From contig NC_045139.1 in NCBI RefSeq assembly GCF_008831285.2, forward strand, positions 31,035,706-31,099,705: a stretch of DNA of 64,000 nucleotides. Reading direction: 5' to 3'. Every line of letters starts with the position of its first letter. Position 1 is the first letter of the stretch. This document shows positions 12,401 to 23,665 of this stretch, piece after piece. Below the pieces are notes generated by a model that saw only the letters and a program-made list of their open reading frames with translations, was not told where the DNA came from and made no database searches. The translations under genes and the position numbers were made by a program. The stretch is from Nymphaea colorata (Eukaryota; Streptophyta; Magnoliopsida; Nymphaeales; Nymphaeaceae).

Positions 12401-15400
12401 TTTCAATTGGCCGGTCCGCCCTGAATTTGATGACATTTGGTTTGTGTAGTGCTTGTGCTTAGAGCTTATCTTTTGACTAATTTTATACGGCTATTGTAGA
12501 CAAGTTTCTTGAATCATTTTGTAAATGATACTGCCCGTAGATGATGACATTAACTTGTAAGCTGCTCCGTAGTAGACCAAGTTCTTTCCATCTTATTCAA
12601 GTTCAATGGTTGTCAAGTATTCACTTCATTGCTTCTGTTTCACTGAGAATAGGGTTCAGATTCAACTGTTCAAAATTTGGGCTGGAGTAGCTTATGTTAG
12701 ATGGTGCATTTAATGGATTACTAATTGTATGGTTGTGGTACACTTTAGTTGGCAGGTGTCCTGCTTTTTTACTTAATCATGAAACAGTCCTGAACGCCAA
12801 GAACAGGAAGGATGATCTGTTCATCAAATGGCCAAAAGTCAATATTAATCAGAACCATTTGCTGCCCATATCCATTTCTCACTTGCTTGTAATTATGTAC
12901 GTATCCACTTTCAAACTCCAAAAGTTCTCTATCTTTTGGGAAGGAATATTCTGTCAATTGGTGTTAAAGAGGATTCCGATGTTGCTTCTTAGTTCATTTG
13001 TGGCTCTAACTGCACCTTTGATAAGCATTCCTCGGTTTCTCTAAGATGCCCTTGTCCGTGTTCTACACTTCTACTTGGGACCGATTCCTCCATGATTAAG
13101 AGTCTCCTTCTTCTGAAATATTCTCTCAATTTCTTCCAAAAATAATGTCCTTCAACTTATGCAACCGTCCACATCCATCATCTTTGTATCTTTCACGTGG
13201 GTCCAAGTTAGATCATCTATTATAATGATATCCATGTTTTGGGAAAGGTTCAAAATAGGTTGGACTTATCCAACAATCGACTTGAATCCATACCTGATTA
13301 CTTGGTTCTATGAATAGAAGTAAGGTCCTATCAATAATTGGATGCAGATGTGATGGCCTGAACCCAAATTGAATCTGGACCTGGCTAAGGTATGATGTTG
13401 ATTAAATACGTTGCTCAGATATGGGATCTGTATTTGGTGCTACAAAGTGTAACATCTGGCTCCAAACTATAGTTTGGCAGCGGTCATGTAAAGTCCGGTC
13501 AAGTTGAGATTGATAAGATCCGGTTTGGATCGGATATCCAACCATTCAAAAAAATAGATATATAAAAAAAAAATCCAAAATGAGATTGGATCGGATTCGA
13601 ATGCACATAAATATGTGATTAGATTTAGTTTAAGTGAACATATTATATCCAGTGCTCTTACATTTTGACAATCGATAAGGTTTAGTTCAAAAATTCAAAT
13701 TCGGATTCGGGTATGACTGTAAAAGTCGGATTCACAACAGATTCGGATTGTGAAATCGGACTTTAGATTCAATGTATTGGAAACTAGTGAATATCCCATT
13801 GACATCCTTATCCCTAGATCTGACCCGTTCACATCCTCATCGACCACAGCCCACAACTCGTTCAGTTGTCAAGGAAATTATTGCAAACATTTTGGAGCCA
13901 TGTGGGACAAGCAAGCTTGTCTGCTTAACAATGGCCGCCAAGAAGATAAGGGAGGTGGCTTTGTGGCTTCATCTTTGTCAAAGCCCCATCGATCGAATGG
14001 TCACACACTTCGGGTCCTCGCCTAGAAAAGGAAGAGGCCAAGCCGCCCAAATGGTCTCATTATGACCAAATTTTGCAGACAAAAGCTAGGGATGTCAATG
14101 AGGTCGAGTTTGTCCGATTACCAAAATAGATCCAAAGAATTTGGTAAAGAAAGTCAAATTCAATAAATAATTGGAATTTAGTTTGTTATCTAGTTTTCAT
14201 CTCTTCATATGATGAGCTACTCTGGACATTTACCGGATTATGCGAAGATATTTACCATTCAAATTGTATGGTTGAGGGTGGATATCGAGTCAAGTACCTG
14301 ATGGGTAGTTGGGTATTTGGCCCACGATGAGCCAATCTTAGGCTGGTTATTTTGAACGGTTGGCTCCATAAAAAACACTCATTGGGCCAGGTTAACTCGG
14401 GTTGGGAATTGGAGGCTCTGAGTCAACTCGACATATATTTAAACACCATATCTTTTATTTTGTTCTCTCTCTCTCTCTTTCTCTCTCTTCATCTGCATGA
14501 TGCCGGCAGCTGGCTCCCTTATAAATTTTTGATGTGTTACAGAGGGTTGCTGAGATATTAGAGAAAGAAATATTAAAGGTTTCTACTAAAGGTGAACGTC
14601 GAACTAGGTACCTGACAGGCGCAAAATTTAAAAGGGTCTGATGCTAATGTTAACGACAGTTATTGGAAAAGTTTGAAAAGTCTGCAATGATTTTCTCAGT
14701 ATCTAGCTGCAAAAGATGCTAAAATTCTCCGCAAACTTATTCTTCATGATTACCATGGCTATCTCGGGATATGAATTTTTTATTATGTGCTGAAGTTTTC
14801 CATTGACAGGTCATTTCTGTCAATTTGGTGACAGGTAATTTCTGTCCGTAGACGAAGGATTCGATGGTTGCTTAGAGACTTATGATCTCAAGATAAAACA
14901 TCTCTTGTTTTTTTCTTCCGGATGCTTTTCATCTAAACAAGATGTGCAACTTGAAAGTGTTGCCCGTTATTGCTGGGAGGGATTGGGTAAAGAGGCTGGC
15001 TTTCTTCGTATCACGTGAGAGGAGGAACCCCTCCTTTGTTTTTTTCATCGCGAATGGCATTCCTTTCTTTGTGAGACTCTTTCTTCCCATCCCACTTAAA
15101 GAACGTGTACAACGCACACACCGTCTCTTTTCCATCTGTGTTGGGGAGTTCAAATCGGCTGGATCGATGGATGGTATCGGATAATTAAAAAATTTAAAGA
15201 TCTGTCACTAAAAAACAGTCGTTATAAGAGTATTAGCAACTAATTATGATGCAACAATGGTTCATGATGCGGGTTCACAGTAATTTAAGCAACAGATTTT
15301 TTATTTTTATCCATTATATATATATATATATACTTGAGGAAAATCAAAAGGTCATACCCTTGTGCCCTTACTTCGGCGGCGCTTGGGTAAACTTATAGGA

Positions 15401-17804
15401 GTAAATTTTGAAGTAGAGGTTATTTTTTAGAAGAAAATGTTCAAAGGTGCATGTGCCCATGTTGGGGAGACAACTTTCTCTCTACCCACATGTATGTCAC
15501 ATGTACATATGAAGTATTTGCATTTTTAGAATTTTTTGGCGATTAATTGTGTTTGTTTGCTTCTTTGGGGTTAACTAACCCCATTGTTTTTGCCTGACAA
15601 TTGTGAAACCCCAGTATTAGTTTGTTAGATCTGAGTCCCCCAGTGATGGGTTAGACCCGGAACTGTTCCCCAATCCTGTTTTTCAATGAAGAACTTGCTA
15701 GAAGACGAGCTTTGTACCTTTATTTCAAAATGAAAAAAAAAATGTTTGTAGAAATAAAATAAAAATAAAATCATTTTTATAAGGATAAATCAAGATTAAT
15801 CTTAATGACATCTTGGAGATTTCAATTAAGTGTTTGATTACCCTTCAAAGCAGGTTTCCTAGTTCTTTCTTAGATATAGGATGATTTGAAGACTTTATTA
15901 TTGAAGTATTCTATTTGGATTGTGAAGAAATATTAGTGTTTGATATCTCAAAATTGAACCAATCTTGGCCATGGTTATCCAGAATGCTTTAAATTGGAGT
16001 TTATCGACTCTACAAGATCCTTTTTCATACTTTTTTTGTAATTTATTTTCTAAATCAGTTTCTAATATTTTAAGTTATTTTTAAAACTTGTACAGGCATT
16101 CTATAATATCAGCAAGGAGTCAACGGTCCAACAGGAAGCATACCGGCGAATATGCTTCTGTACAGACCAATATTGATAGCACTGCTCACCGGCTCATCCA
16201 TAATGGATGGATACCTCGTGAAGAACTTAAAAGAATAAATAGGGCGTTGAATATTCTTTAGGGAGGAAAAGTCATTCAATTAACAAGTATATAATATTTT
16301 TTTCTTGTGGGCTTGGGTCACGGTCCACCTGCATAAGAAATTTACATGTAAACGGCTGAAAACAACCGCTTTCTTTTCTTTGGTCTTGCCGTACGCCGTT
16401 TAAATATATCTGCTTCACTTGGTCCGATTCGGGGCATTTTATTAAAGTAACATATCTTTATTTTAATTAAATTCCTGTGAGTGTTATGATTTTGTTTTAG
16501 AAATAAAGTGAATGCACATTATGTACATTGGACCCATCCCAAGTATTGACACAACACAAAATCTTAGAGAACATGGTGAGAAAAGAAATGGGCCTTCGGC
16601 TTTCTCAAGCAAGCAATGAGTTGTAATTAAAAAACATGGCTGCCAACCAAGGTTTTTTTTTTTTTCGTAAGTTAAATTGTACGGTTTGCATGTTGGAGGT
16701 AGAAAATTGAAAATTGTAAAAATTTGATGCCTAAATTGGTACACACTGTGTGAGCTAAGACTGCTAATAGTAAGATTCTCTCAAATTTCAATTTGGTCGT
16801 CAAATTCTCACAATTCGTTTTCAAACGTAAAGGTTTTGAACTTTCTGCATCTATCCACGCAGTTTGGATTTCTGGATTTGCAAGAATCCGTGTGAAAAGG
16901 GCCAAGTAACTTTTCTAGGAAAGGAAATCACTGGTGTAAAAATTGGCCGAAAAAGTAAATCTAAAATCATTTCTTAAAACAAATGAGTTAAAATAATAAA
17001 GTTCTTTCAAACCATGCACTTGCTACATAATCACTCATAAAAAATCGAATGGTAACGCTAGTTTTATAATATAAAGTCACTCAATCATTTAATCAACGTT
17101 GTTTGATCCATTATAATGGACAATTGAGAGGGAAAAAAAGTAATGGGTATTTTTTTTTTTGTTTTTCTTTCAATAATCGATATGTTTCGTATAAGTGACG
17201 CTAGTTAGATGGATAAATGCATCATTCAATCACTGAAATACCATATGGTTATCCTAAGATTTAAAAAATCAATTGCCAACAATGTATCTTTTTTTTTTTT
17301 TCTAAAATTTAGCATTCATGTTTTAACGTCTATTGGGATGGAATGATCCAAGACATCATTAATCCTTTTAAACAGTTGACATTCAATACGCGTGTAAAGT
17401 GGAAGTTGGTGACGAAGCCATGTTTACGAAAAGAAGTTCATAATTTCTCATCTCCCTCAATGAGGTCAGCCTTACCGTATTGACTGACTAATTACATGAA
17501 CGGCCTAACTTATTTAATGAAAAAGTCATACATTGCACCCGAGAGGGCCAAAAACATTAAAAGATTTACATTTGAAAAAATAGAAACAGATTAATCACAA
17601 CTATTAGCATTTTAAAATATTTAAAAAATAATTAAATGATCGACGTTCTGACAACATTGGGAGAAAAAGTATGAGATTTTGGATATTTAATATAAAGGTA
17701 TTTTTTTAATGAATAGACTGATCACCCCAAGAAGACTAAATGGGGAATCCACCCCCGCAAAACTAGGATGTCTTATATATTCGATTTGGATATCTGATTC
17801 AACC
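9459..17804. other. Gene-free AT-rich spacer
   Basis: No coding region, RNA gene or delimited transposon could be supported here. It holds scattered relics. TATCGGCC/GATACGGC motifs occur around 9945-9980 and 11860-12130. A diffuse stretch rich in GATTCGGAT/GGATCCG-type words lies at 13480-13760. A possible hAT-like left end (TAGGGATGTCAATGAGG) starts at 14088 and has no convincing right partner. A poly-T run lies at 12178-12199 and a short (TA)n tract at 15314-15332. The short open frames in it show no family features. Confidence 0.55.
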
Positions 17805-18534
17805 AAGAATCCAAATATGAAAAAAAAAAAGTGTTTGATTAAGAAATCGGATCATATTCATAAGAAATGATGGTCGCACATTTTTATAAGAAACGTGACC
17901 CTTATGGGGCCGTTTGATGGTCAGAAAAAAGTTTCTGGAAAAAAATTTCTAGAAAAAAATTTCTGGAATTGAAGAAACGGAAAAAATTTTCGGTTTTTCC
18001 AAAACCAGTTTGTGTTTGTTATGGAGGAATTATTTTTCTAGAAAAAAATTTCTTTGTTTGATGGGAATGGTGAGGAAGAAGGAGGAAGAAGAGAAAGAGG
18101 GAGGAGGGAGAAAAAATTTCTTCCTCCAACGGTCACAAAAAAATTTCTGGAAAAATTTCTCCACCCCTCTGGCTGGAGAAATTTTTTCGGAAATATTTTT
18201 CCAGAATCATCTTCAACGGTCCAAATTTTTTTTCCATGTTTGATGAAATGGAAAAGTTTTAAAAATTTGAATTTTTTTTCCTGTTGAACAGTGCTTTTCC
18301 TGCCAACCAAACGCCCCCATGAAACAGAAAATGTTTGTTTTTTGAAATTATTGGCAAAAGTAGGCTCCAAAATGGAAGAATCCAAATATGAAAAAAAAAA
18401 GTATTTGAATAAGAAATCGGATCATATTCATAAGAAATGATGGTCGCACATTTTTATAAGAAACGTGACCCTTATATGAAACAGAAAGGGTTTGTTTTTT
18501 GAAATTATTGGCAAAAGTAGGCTCCAAAATGAAA
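17805..18534. repeat. Tandem duplication of a ~157 bp unit, copy 1 interrupted by a TIR element
   Basis: Copy 1 is 17805-17905 plus 18319-18375. Copy 2 is 18376-18532, uninterrupted and nearly identical (shared words include ATCGGATCATATTCATAAG, GATGGTCGCACATTTTTAT and GAAATTATTGGCAAAAGTAG). A third, more diverged partial copy occurs around 18648-18700 (GAAATTATTGGCAAAAAGG followed by CTCCAAAAGG). Copy 2 therefore shows the unit without the 413 bp insert. Confidence 0.85.
17906..18318. mobile_element. MITE-like insert with GGGGCCGTTTG/CAAACGCCCC termini
   Basis: The ends are inverted repeats: GGGGCCGTTTGATGG on the left, and on the right a sequence whose reverse complement is GGGGGCGTTTGGTTGG. 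The insert interrupts a repeat unit that is intact in the neighbouring copy. The interior is made of A- and T-rich fold-back words (TTTCTGGAAAAA/TTTTTCCAGAA) and has no transposase. The TIR resembles PIF/Harbinger (Tourist-like) ends. The flanks read CTTAT on the left and ATGAAAC on the right, so a three-base duplication (TAT versus CAT, one C moved out of the element) is possible but not clean. Class assignment is tentative. Confidence 0.7.
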
Positions 18535-18700
18535 ATTTCTCTAACAACAATAATGGTATCGCCGTGGTGCATGTCTATAGGTTAGATAACCCCTTCCATT
18601 ATTTGCCTACCATTTTTCTTAGGAAAATTGTAAGGAGGGTTCCTTTTCGAAATTATTGGCAAAAAGGAGTCTCCAAAAGGTAATTTCTCTTAACAACACC

Positions 18701-19279
18701 ACCACCAATAAGGTAAGATAATTCACTACATTATTAGCCTCTCATTTGCTAGCAAGTTCTATAATGCAGCAAGTTTCCACGTTGCCTGACAAAAGATTCA
18801 TTCAACTGATTAATCGATATGCTCTTTCTAACATCTTGCTTGCATGCAGTGGAATTTCACATTCCCATGGCACTGAGATTTTCTAGGAGCAGTAGCTTCA
18901 AATGGCCTGTACTAGAAAATTCTGCGCCAGATCCACCTGTTTATTCTTTCATGTGAATCTTTAATTTCTCCATTGCTATCCACTTTTACCTAATCTTTAA
19001 GGTTAGGTACCCTGGCTTTTATGAGGGATTCTCCATCACCAGTTCCCACTCTGATGAAGTATTATCTGTTTCATAAGAAAAGCTTGCAGGTTCTCACTGT
19101 ATCAATTTATCAACAGTTTCTAGGTGAATTAGAATCCATATCAATTCATCCTTCGGTTAAGTTATGTCAAAATAATATTCTACAAAAGCTGTCTTTTTCA
19201 TAAACATAATATACAAATACCAAGCTTGGATTTTGTAAAAAAGCATGCAAAGGCTGGTGGAAACAGTTGCTAATCTCTA
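18701..19279. other. Spacer, nothing recognised
   Basis: Moderately AT-rich DNA with no exon-like frame, RNA gene or element ends that I can support. Confidence 0.5.
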
Positions 19280-19905
19280 ACAAACTCAGTACAGCTAAAA
19301 ATACCAATTTCATAACTAGTGACATCCCTAAGTTCACCTGCATAGAAGAATTGAGTTTTGAATCCTTCCAGTTACTAGAGATCAAGAGTTTATCATACTT
19401 CTTGCATAAAAATAATATAGATCTCAAGGATTGTTTTGTTATGCATGGAAAAACTAATGGGAAGCAGTGGATAATCTCTACTGGATGATGCCAACAAAAT
19501 CATGGATTAGGATGAGCAAAATACATGTGATATTGGGTTCAGTTCAGATTCAGTGTCAAAAATACCAAAATTGTAGAACCATATTTATAACCACTGAGAT
19601 GCTTACTTTACTTACACCTAAATTTCAATGATTGATTTCTAATACGTGGAAAAACTGATGTGGAGACAGTGGATAATGCCAACAAAATCCAGGACTCAGA
19701 TGAGCTAAATACATGTGAAATTCAAGATCCACGATTTAGATGAGCTAAATACATGTGAAATTTTGTACACTAGTTCAAATTTGCTACAGTAAAAAATACC
19801 AAGACCGCAGAATCATAGCTAGTTACATCCTTAGTTTCACCTAAATCTCAATGATTGATTTGCAGGATGAGCTAAATACATGTGAAATTGGGTACTTCAC
19901 ATGAG
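19280..19905. repeat. Degenerate tandem repeat, about three units of 235-260 bp
   Basis: The words AAAAATACCAA (near 19298, 19558 and 19793), CTAAATACATGTGAAATT (several copies from 19705 on; AAAATACATGTGATATTGG near 19518), GCCAACAAAATC and TTTCAATGATTGATTT recur in the same order at about 235-260 bp spacing. Divergence between units is high, so the array is old. A short sub-repeat (GATGAGCTAAATACATG) is doubled near 19699 and 19738. No protein-coding sense was found. Confidence 0.65.
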
Positions 19906-21208
19906 CAATAGTGATGTGATGCAGCAATGTTTCACAGTATTTTAACTTCTCAGCAACAACTCATATTGCTTTTAGCAACAAAATTTAAACTTTTTAGCCG
20001 TCTGACAACATCCAAAAGACTACAACATAGATGCACGATGCAGACATCGGTCTAACAATTATGCTCGAATCCAGGCTGGGCTGCCTTTTTGGCAGTACAC
20101 AAACAGATTGGATTCAGAACAGCTGCATATATACGGAATCAGATTCAGGTAATTAAAAAGTTGGAGAAGTCTTCAACTATTGACTGATCATACTGATCTT
20201 ACCGGGTCTCTTCACATGGGTTCAATCAACCATCACACACAACTCCCAAAACATCTGAGCCTAGTAGCAGCTGAGCCACACCTGATCTTGTCAGGAGTAT
20301 TGGTTCACACATAGTCTTTACTAAAAGAAGCTATTTTCACTGTTACTGTCCGGCCTTGTTTAAGAAGTGAGAAAACACTTGCCATGGTTGTTGCCCCAGT
20401 TACTTAAAGAGTTCATTTGTGAGTCCTAACTATCTGTTCCTTTCTTCCTGTACTAGTGGACGATTTCAGTTACTAATGCCATGTCCTGTGGAACATTTCT
20501 ATGAAATGTAAGCTCACACCAATTTTGCCAATATCAAAATTTTCTGCCTTAGAGTAATCTTAGTTAAGTGCATAAAATATCAACAGTTTTTCTTCTTTTA
20601 GCGATTTGCATTGACAGAATCATGAACTTATTAAAATCTATCAGGAAACATAGAGCAACAGTATTTAAATGCATATAATATCAACATCTGCGCACTGTCA
20701 GGGAGAGAAAGCATGCTTGTGCAATTGTTTGCTCTCTTAGTTGGCTACGGTCCAGTATGGGCCAACCTTAGTTAGCCCTTCCCGTGGTAAGGTGACAGAC
20801 ATATGCCTCCAGCATGAACAAGACAAAGCGTCTTGCCACACTGTGGCAGTGAAGAGAGGGATGGCTGTGTTTGTGACATTTTCATTTATATCTTCATCTT
20901 TTGGCCACATCTTCGAAAGGGATGCCTGACTTTTGGTGTCGAAAGAAATTTTACAGAAAACATGTTCGATTGTTGAAAAGATAGTAAAAACTGAAAACAT
21001 GAGCAGGTTAATCTGAATTTGTTACATTTAATCGCTTGGCTGACATTATGAAGGCAGTTAAATGAGAAGAAAAAACTAACATTGCCTTTGTCATACCACC
21101 AAATCTGGCATGCTTTTGTAAAACTTTTCAAATGTTACAGGCAAAGATTTCTCTAGTCTCTTGAGTCAAATATCCAGTCATGTAGATTGAATCATTGAAG
21201 TAATAACA
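19906..21208. other. Spacer, nothing recognised
   Basis: No supported gene or delimited element. An open stretch around 20737-21000 on both strands is not similar to any family I know and has no promoter or splice context. Confidence 0.45.
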
Positions 21209-21216
21209 AGATTCCT

Positions 21217-21634
21217 TAAGCCTGGGCATCGGGCCGGGCTGGCCCAGCCCGGTCGGACCCGGGTCTGTGCCGAGAAAAACCTGGCCCGGGCCCGATAGGC
21301 CGACCCGGCCCGGCCCGACTCCCGTCCTCCGTCCCCCGCTCCCCCTCTCCGCTCCCGCTCTCCCTTCTCGTCTCCCTCTCCCCCTCTCCCTCTCTGCTCC
21401 CCCTCTCCCTCTCTCTCCTCCTCCGTCTCCCTCCCCCTCCTCCTGCGGCCCCGTGTGGGCCGTCACCCAACGCTGTAGCCGGAGGGCAACGGGAGGGTGG
21501 GGGAAAGGGGGTCGGGAGGGCGGGCAGGGGCGGGCCAGGCCGGGTCCGTGTGGGGCTGAGCGACCCGACGGGCCGGATCAGGGCAGCCCTTGCCTGGCCA
21601 GGCCAGCCTGGCCCGGCCCAATGCCCCACCCTTA
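21217..21634. mobile_element. hAT-like MITE, very GC-rich, with 8-bp target duplication
   Basis: The left end reads TAAGCCTGGGCATCGGGCC. The right end, reverse complemented, reads TAAGGGTGGGGCATTGGGCC, an imperfect terminal inverted repeat that extends into GGGCC-rich arms. The 8 bp flanks are AGATTCCT (21209-21216) and GGATTCCT (21635-21642), matching at 7 of 8. That size of duplication and the TA(G/A)G-type ends point to the hAT superfamily. The interior is a polypyrimidine CTCCCT/CCGG tract with no transposase, so the element is non-autonomous. Open frames running through it are compositional artefacts. Confidence 0.82.
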
Positions 21635-21650
21635 GGATTCCTTAAAAACA

Positions 21651-21651
21651 T

Positions 21652-21683
<32 letters not shown>
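21651..21683. repeat. (TA)n microsatellite
   Basis: A TA dinucleotide run directly downstream of the GC-rich hAT-like element. Confidence 0.9.
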
Positions 21684-23471
21684 TCTTGATAAACAATGAC
21701 GACATAGTTGACAGGGTCACATGGCAAGTGCATATACGACACAAATCCGAGTTACACAGAAATTTCTTCACTCCTTTTTTTTTTTCCCGCTCACCCTTCG
21801 AATAACTCCTGTGTTTTTTTTTTTTTCGCATAGGAAACGGTGTTCCGTCTCACCTTCGAGTCTCAACATCCCCACTGGGGATCGTGCTTTTACGGGGAGT
21901 GCAAAAGGATCGCACCCAGACAACCCAGTCCCGGGCTTGAGGTCTGAGGTGATCTGAGATTTTAAATACTAAGATTTCAAATCTATGATTTTTTAAGGAC
22001 CTTAGTTCTCTTGTTTCAAACATGCTTGGATTACAAGATGAATATGCAATTGATGCATCTTTAATTCATGGGTATCAAGTTAAACGATGCCCCATCCCTT
22101 CTTTCTATGTAGAGATCGTCTATCTGTCTATATAGTTTGAAAAAACGACGGGGATTTTAAATCTATGGTTCTCAAATCTGCAGTTTTTTTAGCCCCATGC
22201 TTATTGCAGGCAAACTTATACCTAGCTCCTGTAATAGCATACAACCCTTATTTAACTGGCCAAAATCTCTTCATAACTACAAGTATTATACGAATTTAAT
22301 ACGCGACATACTTTAGAAAAAAACTCCTGGCATTTCAAAAACTTTACCGATTTATCTTGCAATCTCGTGCCTAAACTTTGCTAAACAATTCTTTGAAACG
22401 AATGAAACTTGTTTCATTTGTAGCAGGAAAAATCACTCCTTGGCTGGGCCGCGTTGGTTTGACCTGCCGGTCCTTCTGCCGCCACCTCCTGAACAGTACA
22501 GTGGTGAGTGGACCTTGTCACTGAGCATTAGAGAAAATTAGATACAAGGTCTTTTTTTTTAAGAAAAAGAAAACCAAACCTAGCCTTTTTGTTAAATATC
22601 CCGAAAGATGAACAAAATCTCATTTTTCAGCATTCTTACTGCATCATTGTCTTAACTCCATTAGTTTGTTTGTTTCAACTTCTTGGAGGTTAGCTTTTGT
22701 TAGTCCTTTTTTATGTTTGTATTTTTTTTGTTCTTGGGCTTCTGCTCGAGACCCCAAATGAGAGAGGAGGAGGAGGAGATTATAATTAGGAGGTCTCAAT
22801 GCTTAATGTCATCTTCTTAGTTTCTGTCTGTGTTGTGTTAGAAATGCATAAGGAAGTGATTGCTGCCACGGTTTTTATTTGGGGAGAAAAAGCTTCAAAG
22901 AACAAATTTAACTCCTATCAGACTTCCTATCCTGGTAGGTATAAATGATCATAGGGAGAGAAAAATTTTGACTAGACAAGGGACTGAGGTTGAATCAAAC
23001 ACTATACACTTTGCATTACTATGGTTAACTGTTAGCGCATGATCTCCCTGATTTGTCTTTTGATCTCCAACCAAACTGCTCTTGAGGTCCATTACTGTGT
23101 CTTTTGAGTCTTGAAGTATGCACACTGGCTAAGCACTTGACGAATTACCAAACTACTAATTGACATCATAATCCAACACAGCCACTTATTGGAGCAATAT
23201 GCTATATCAACTTTTTCATTAGCATTAAAAATATATCTTCTACAAAGAAATGAATTCATGTTAACAAAGAAATAAAGAATTGCTACCCTATTTCCTTTGT
23301 GGCGTATAAAAGAAGAAAAGAATCAAAGAATGGCTGAAGTAAATCTATATGCTGCCTCTAGAGGGGCCTCACAATGAGGTTTTCAACAATTGCCTCCGCA
23401 GCTAAAAGAATCAAAGAATTTCTATCTAAAGTTAGTTGATGGCTGAAAGAACTGCTCCATCACCAACATGA
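21684..23471. other. Spacer downstream of the SCL28-like gene
   Basis: No gene was supported. Between about 21934 and 22200 lie several copies of words such as GATTTTAAATCTATGG and CTCAAATCT. These resemble the diffuse repeat also seen at 27.4 and 60.5 kb. The right part is the probable 3' UTR region of the minus-strand GRAS gene. Confidence 0.4.
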
Positions 23472-23665
23472 CATCTTCATCATTCTGGTTGGGAGGAAGA
23501 AGGGGATGGCCCCGCAATTTCAGTAACTGCTCCATACCAACATCTTCATCATTCTGGTTGGGAGGAAGAAGGGGATGGCCCCGCAATTTCAGTACTGCTC
23601 CATACCAACATCATCATCATTCTGGTTGGGAAGAAGAAGGGGATGTCCCTGCAATTTCAGGAGCT
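23472..23665. repeat. 69-bp tandem repeat covering the SCL28 C-terminus and stop
   Basis: Three copies occur: ATTCTGGTTGGGAGGAAGAA starts at 23482 and 23551 (period 69), and the third copy starts at 23619 (period 68, one A lost) with a few substitutions. The third copy holds the last codons and stop of the GRAS gene on the minus strand. The other two lie in its 3' flank and carry the same TGA in the same relative place. A partial fourth copy (AACTGCTCCAT) lies just left of copy 1. Confidence 0.93.

Noticed and set aside
12694-13044. 116-codon + strand open frame
   Set aside because: No similarity recognised, AT-rich composition, no promoter or exon signals.
13750-14065. Overlapping + strand frames of 91 and 97 codons
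   Set aside because: Two frames are open at once with no recognisable domain; sits beside decayed repeats.
21267-21635. Pro/Arg/Gly-rich open frames on both strands
   Set aside because: They lie inside the GC-rich hAT-like MITE and reflect its composition.
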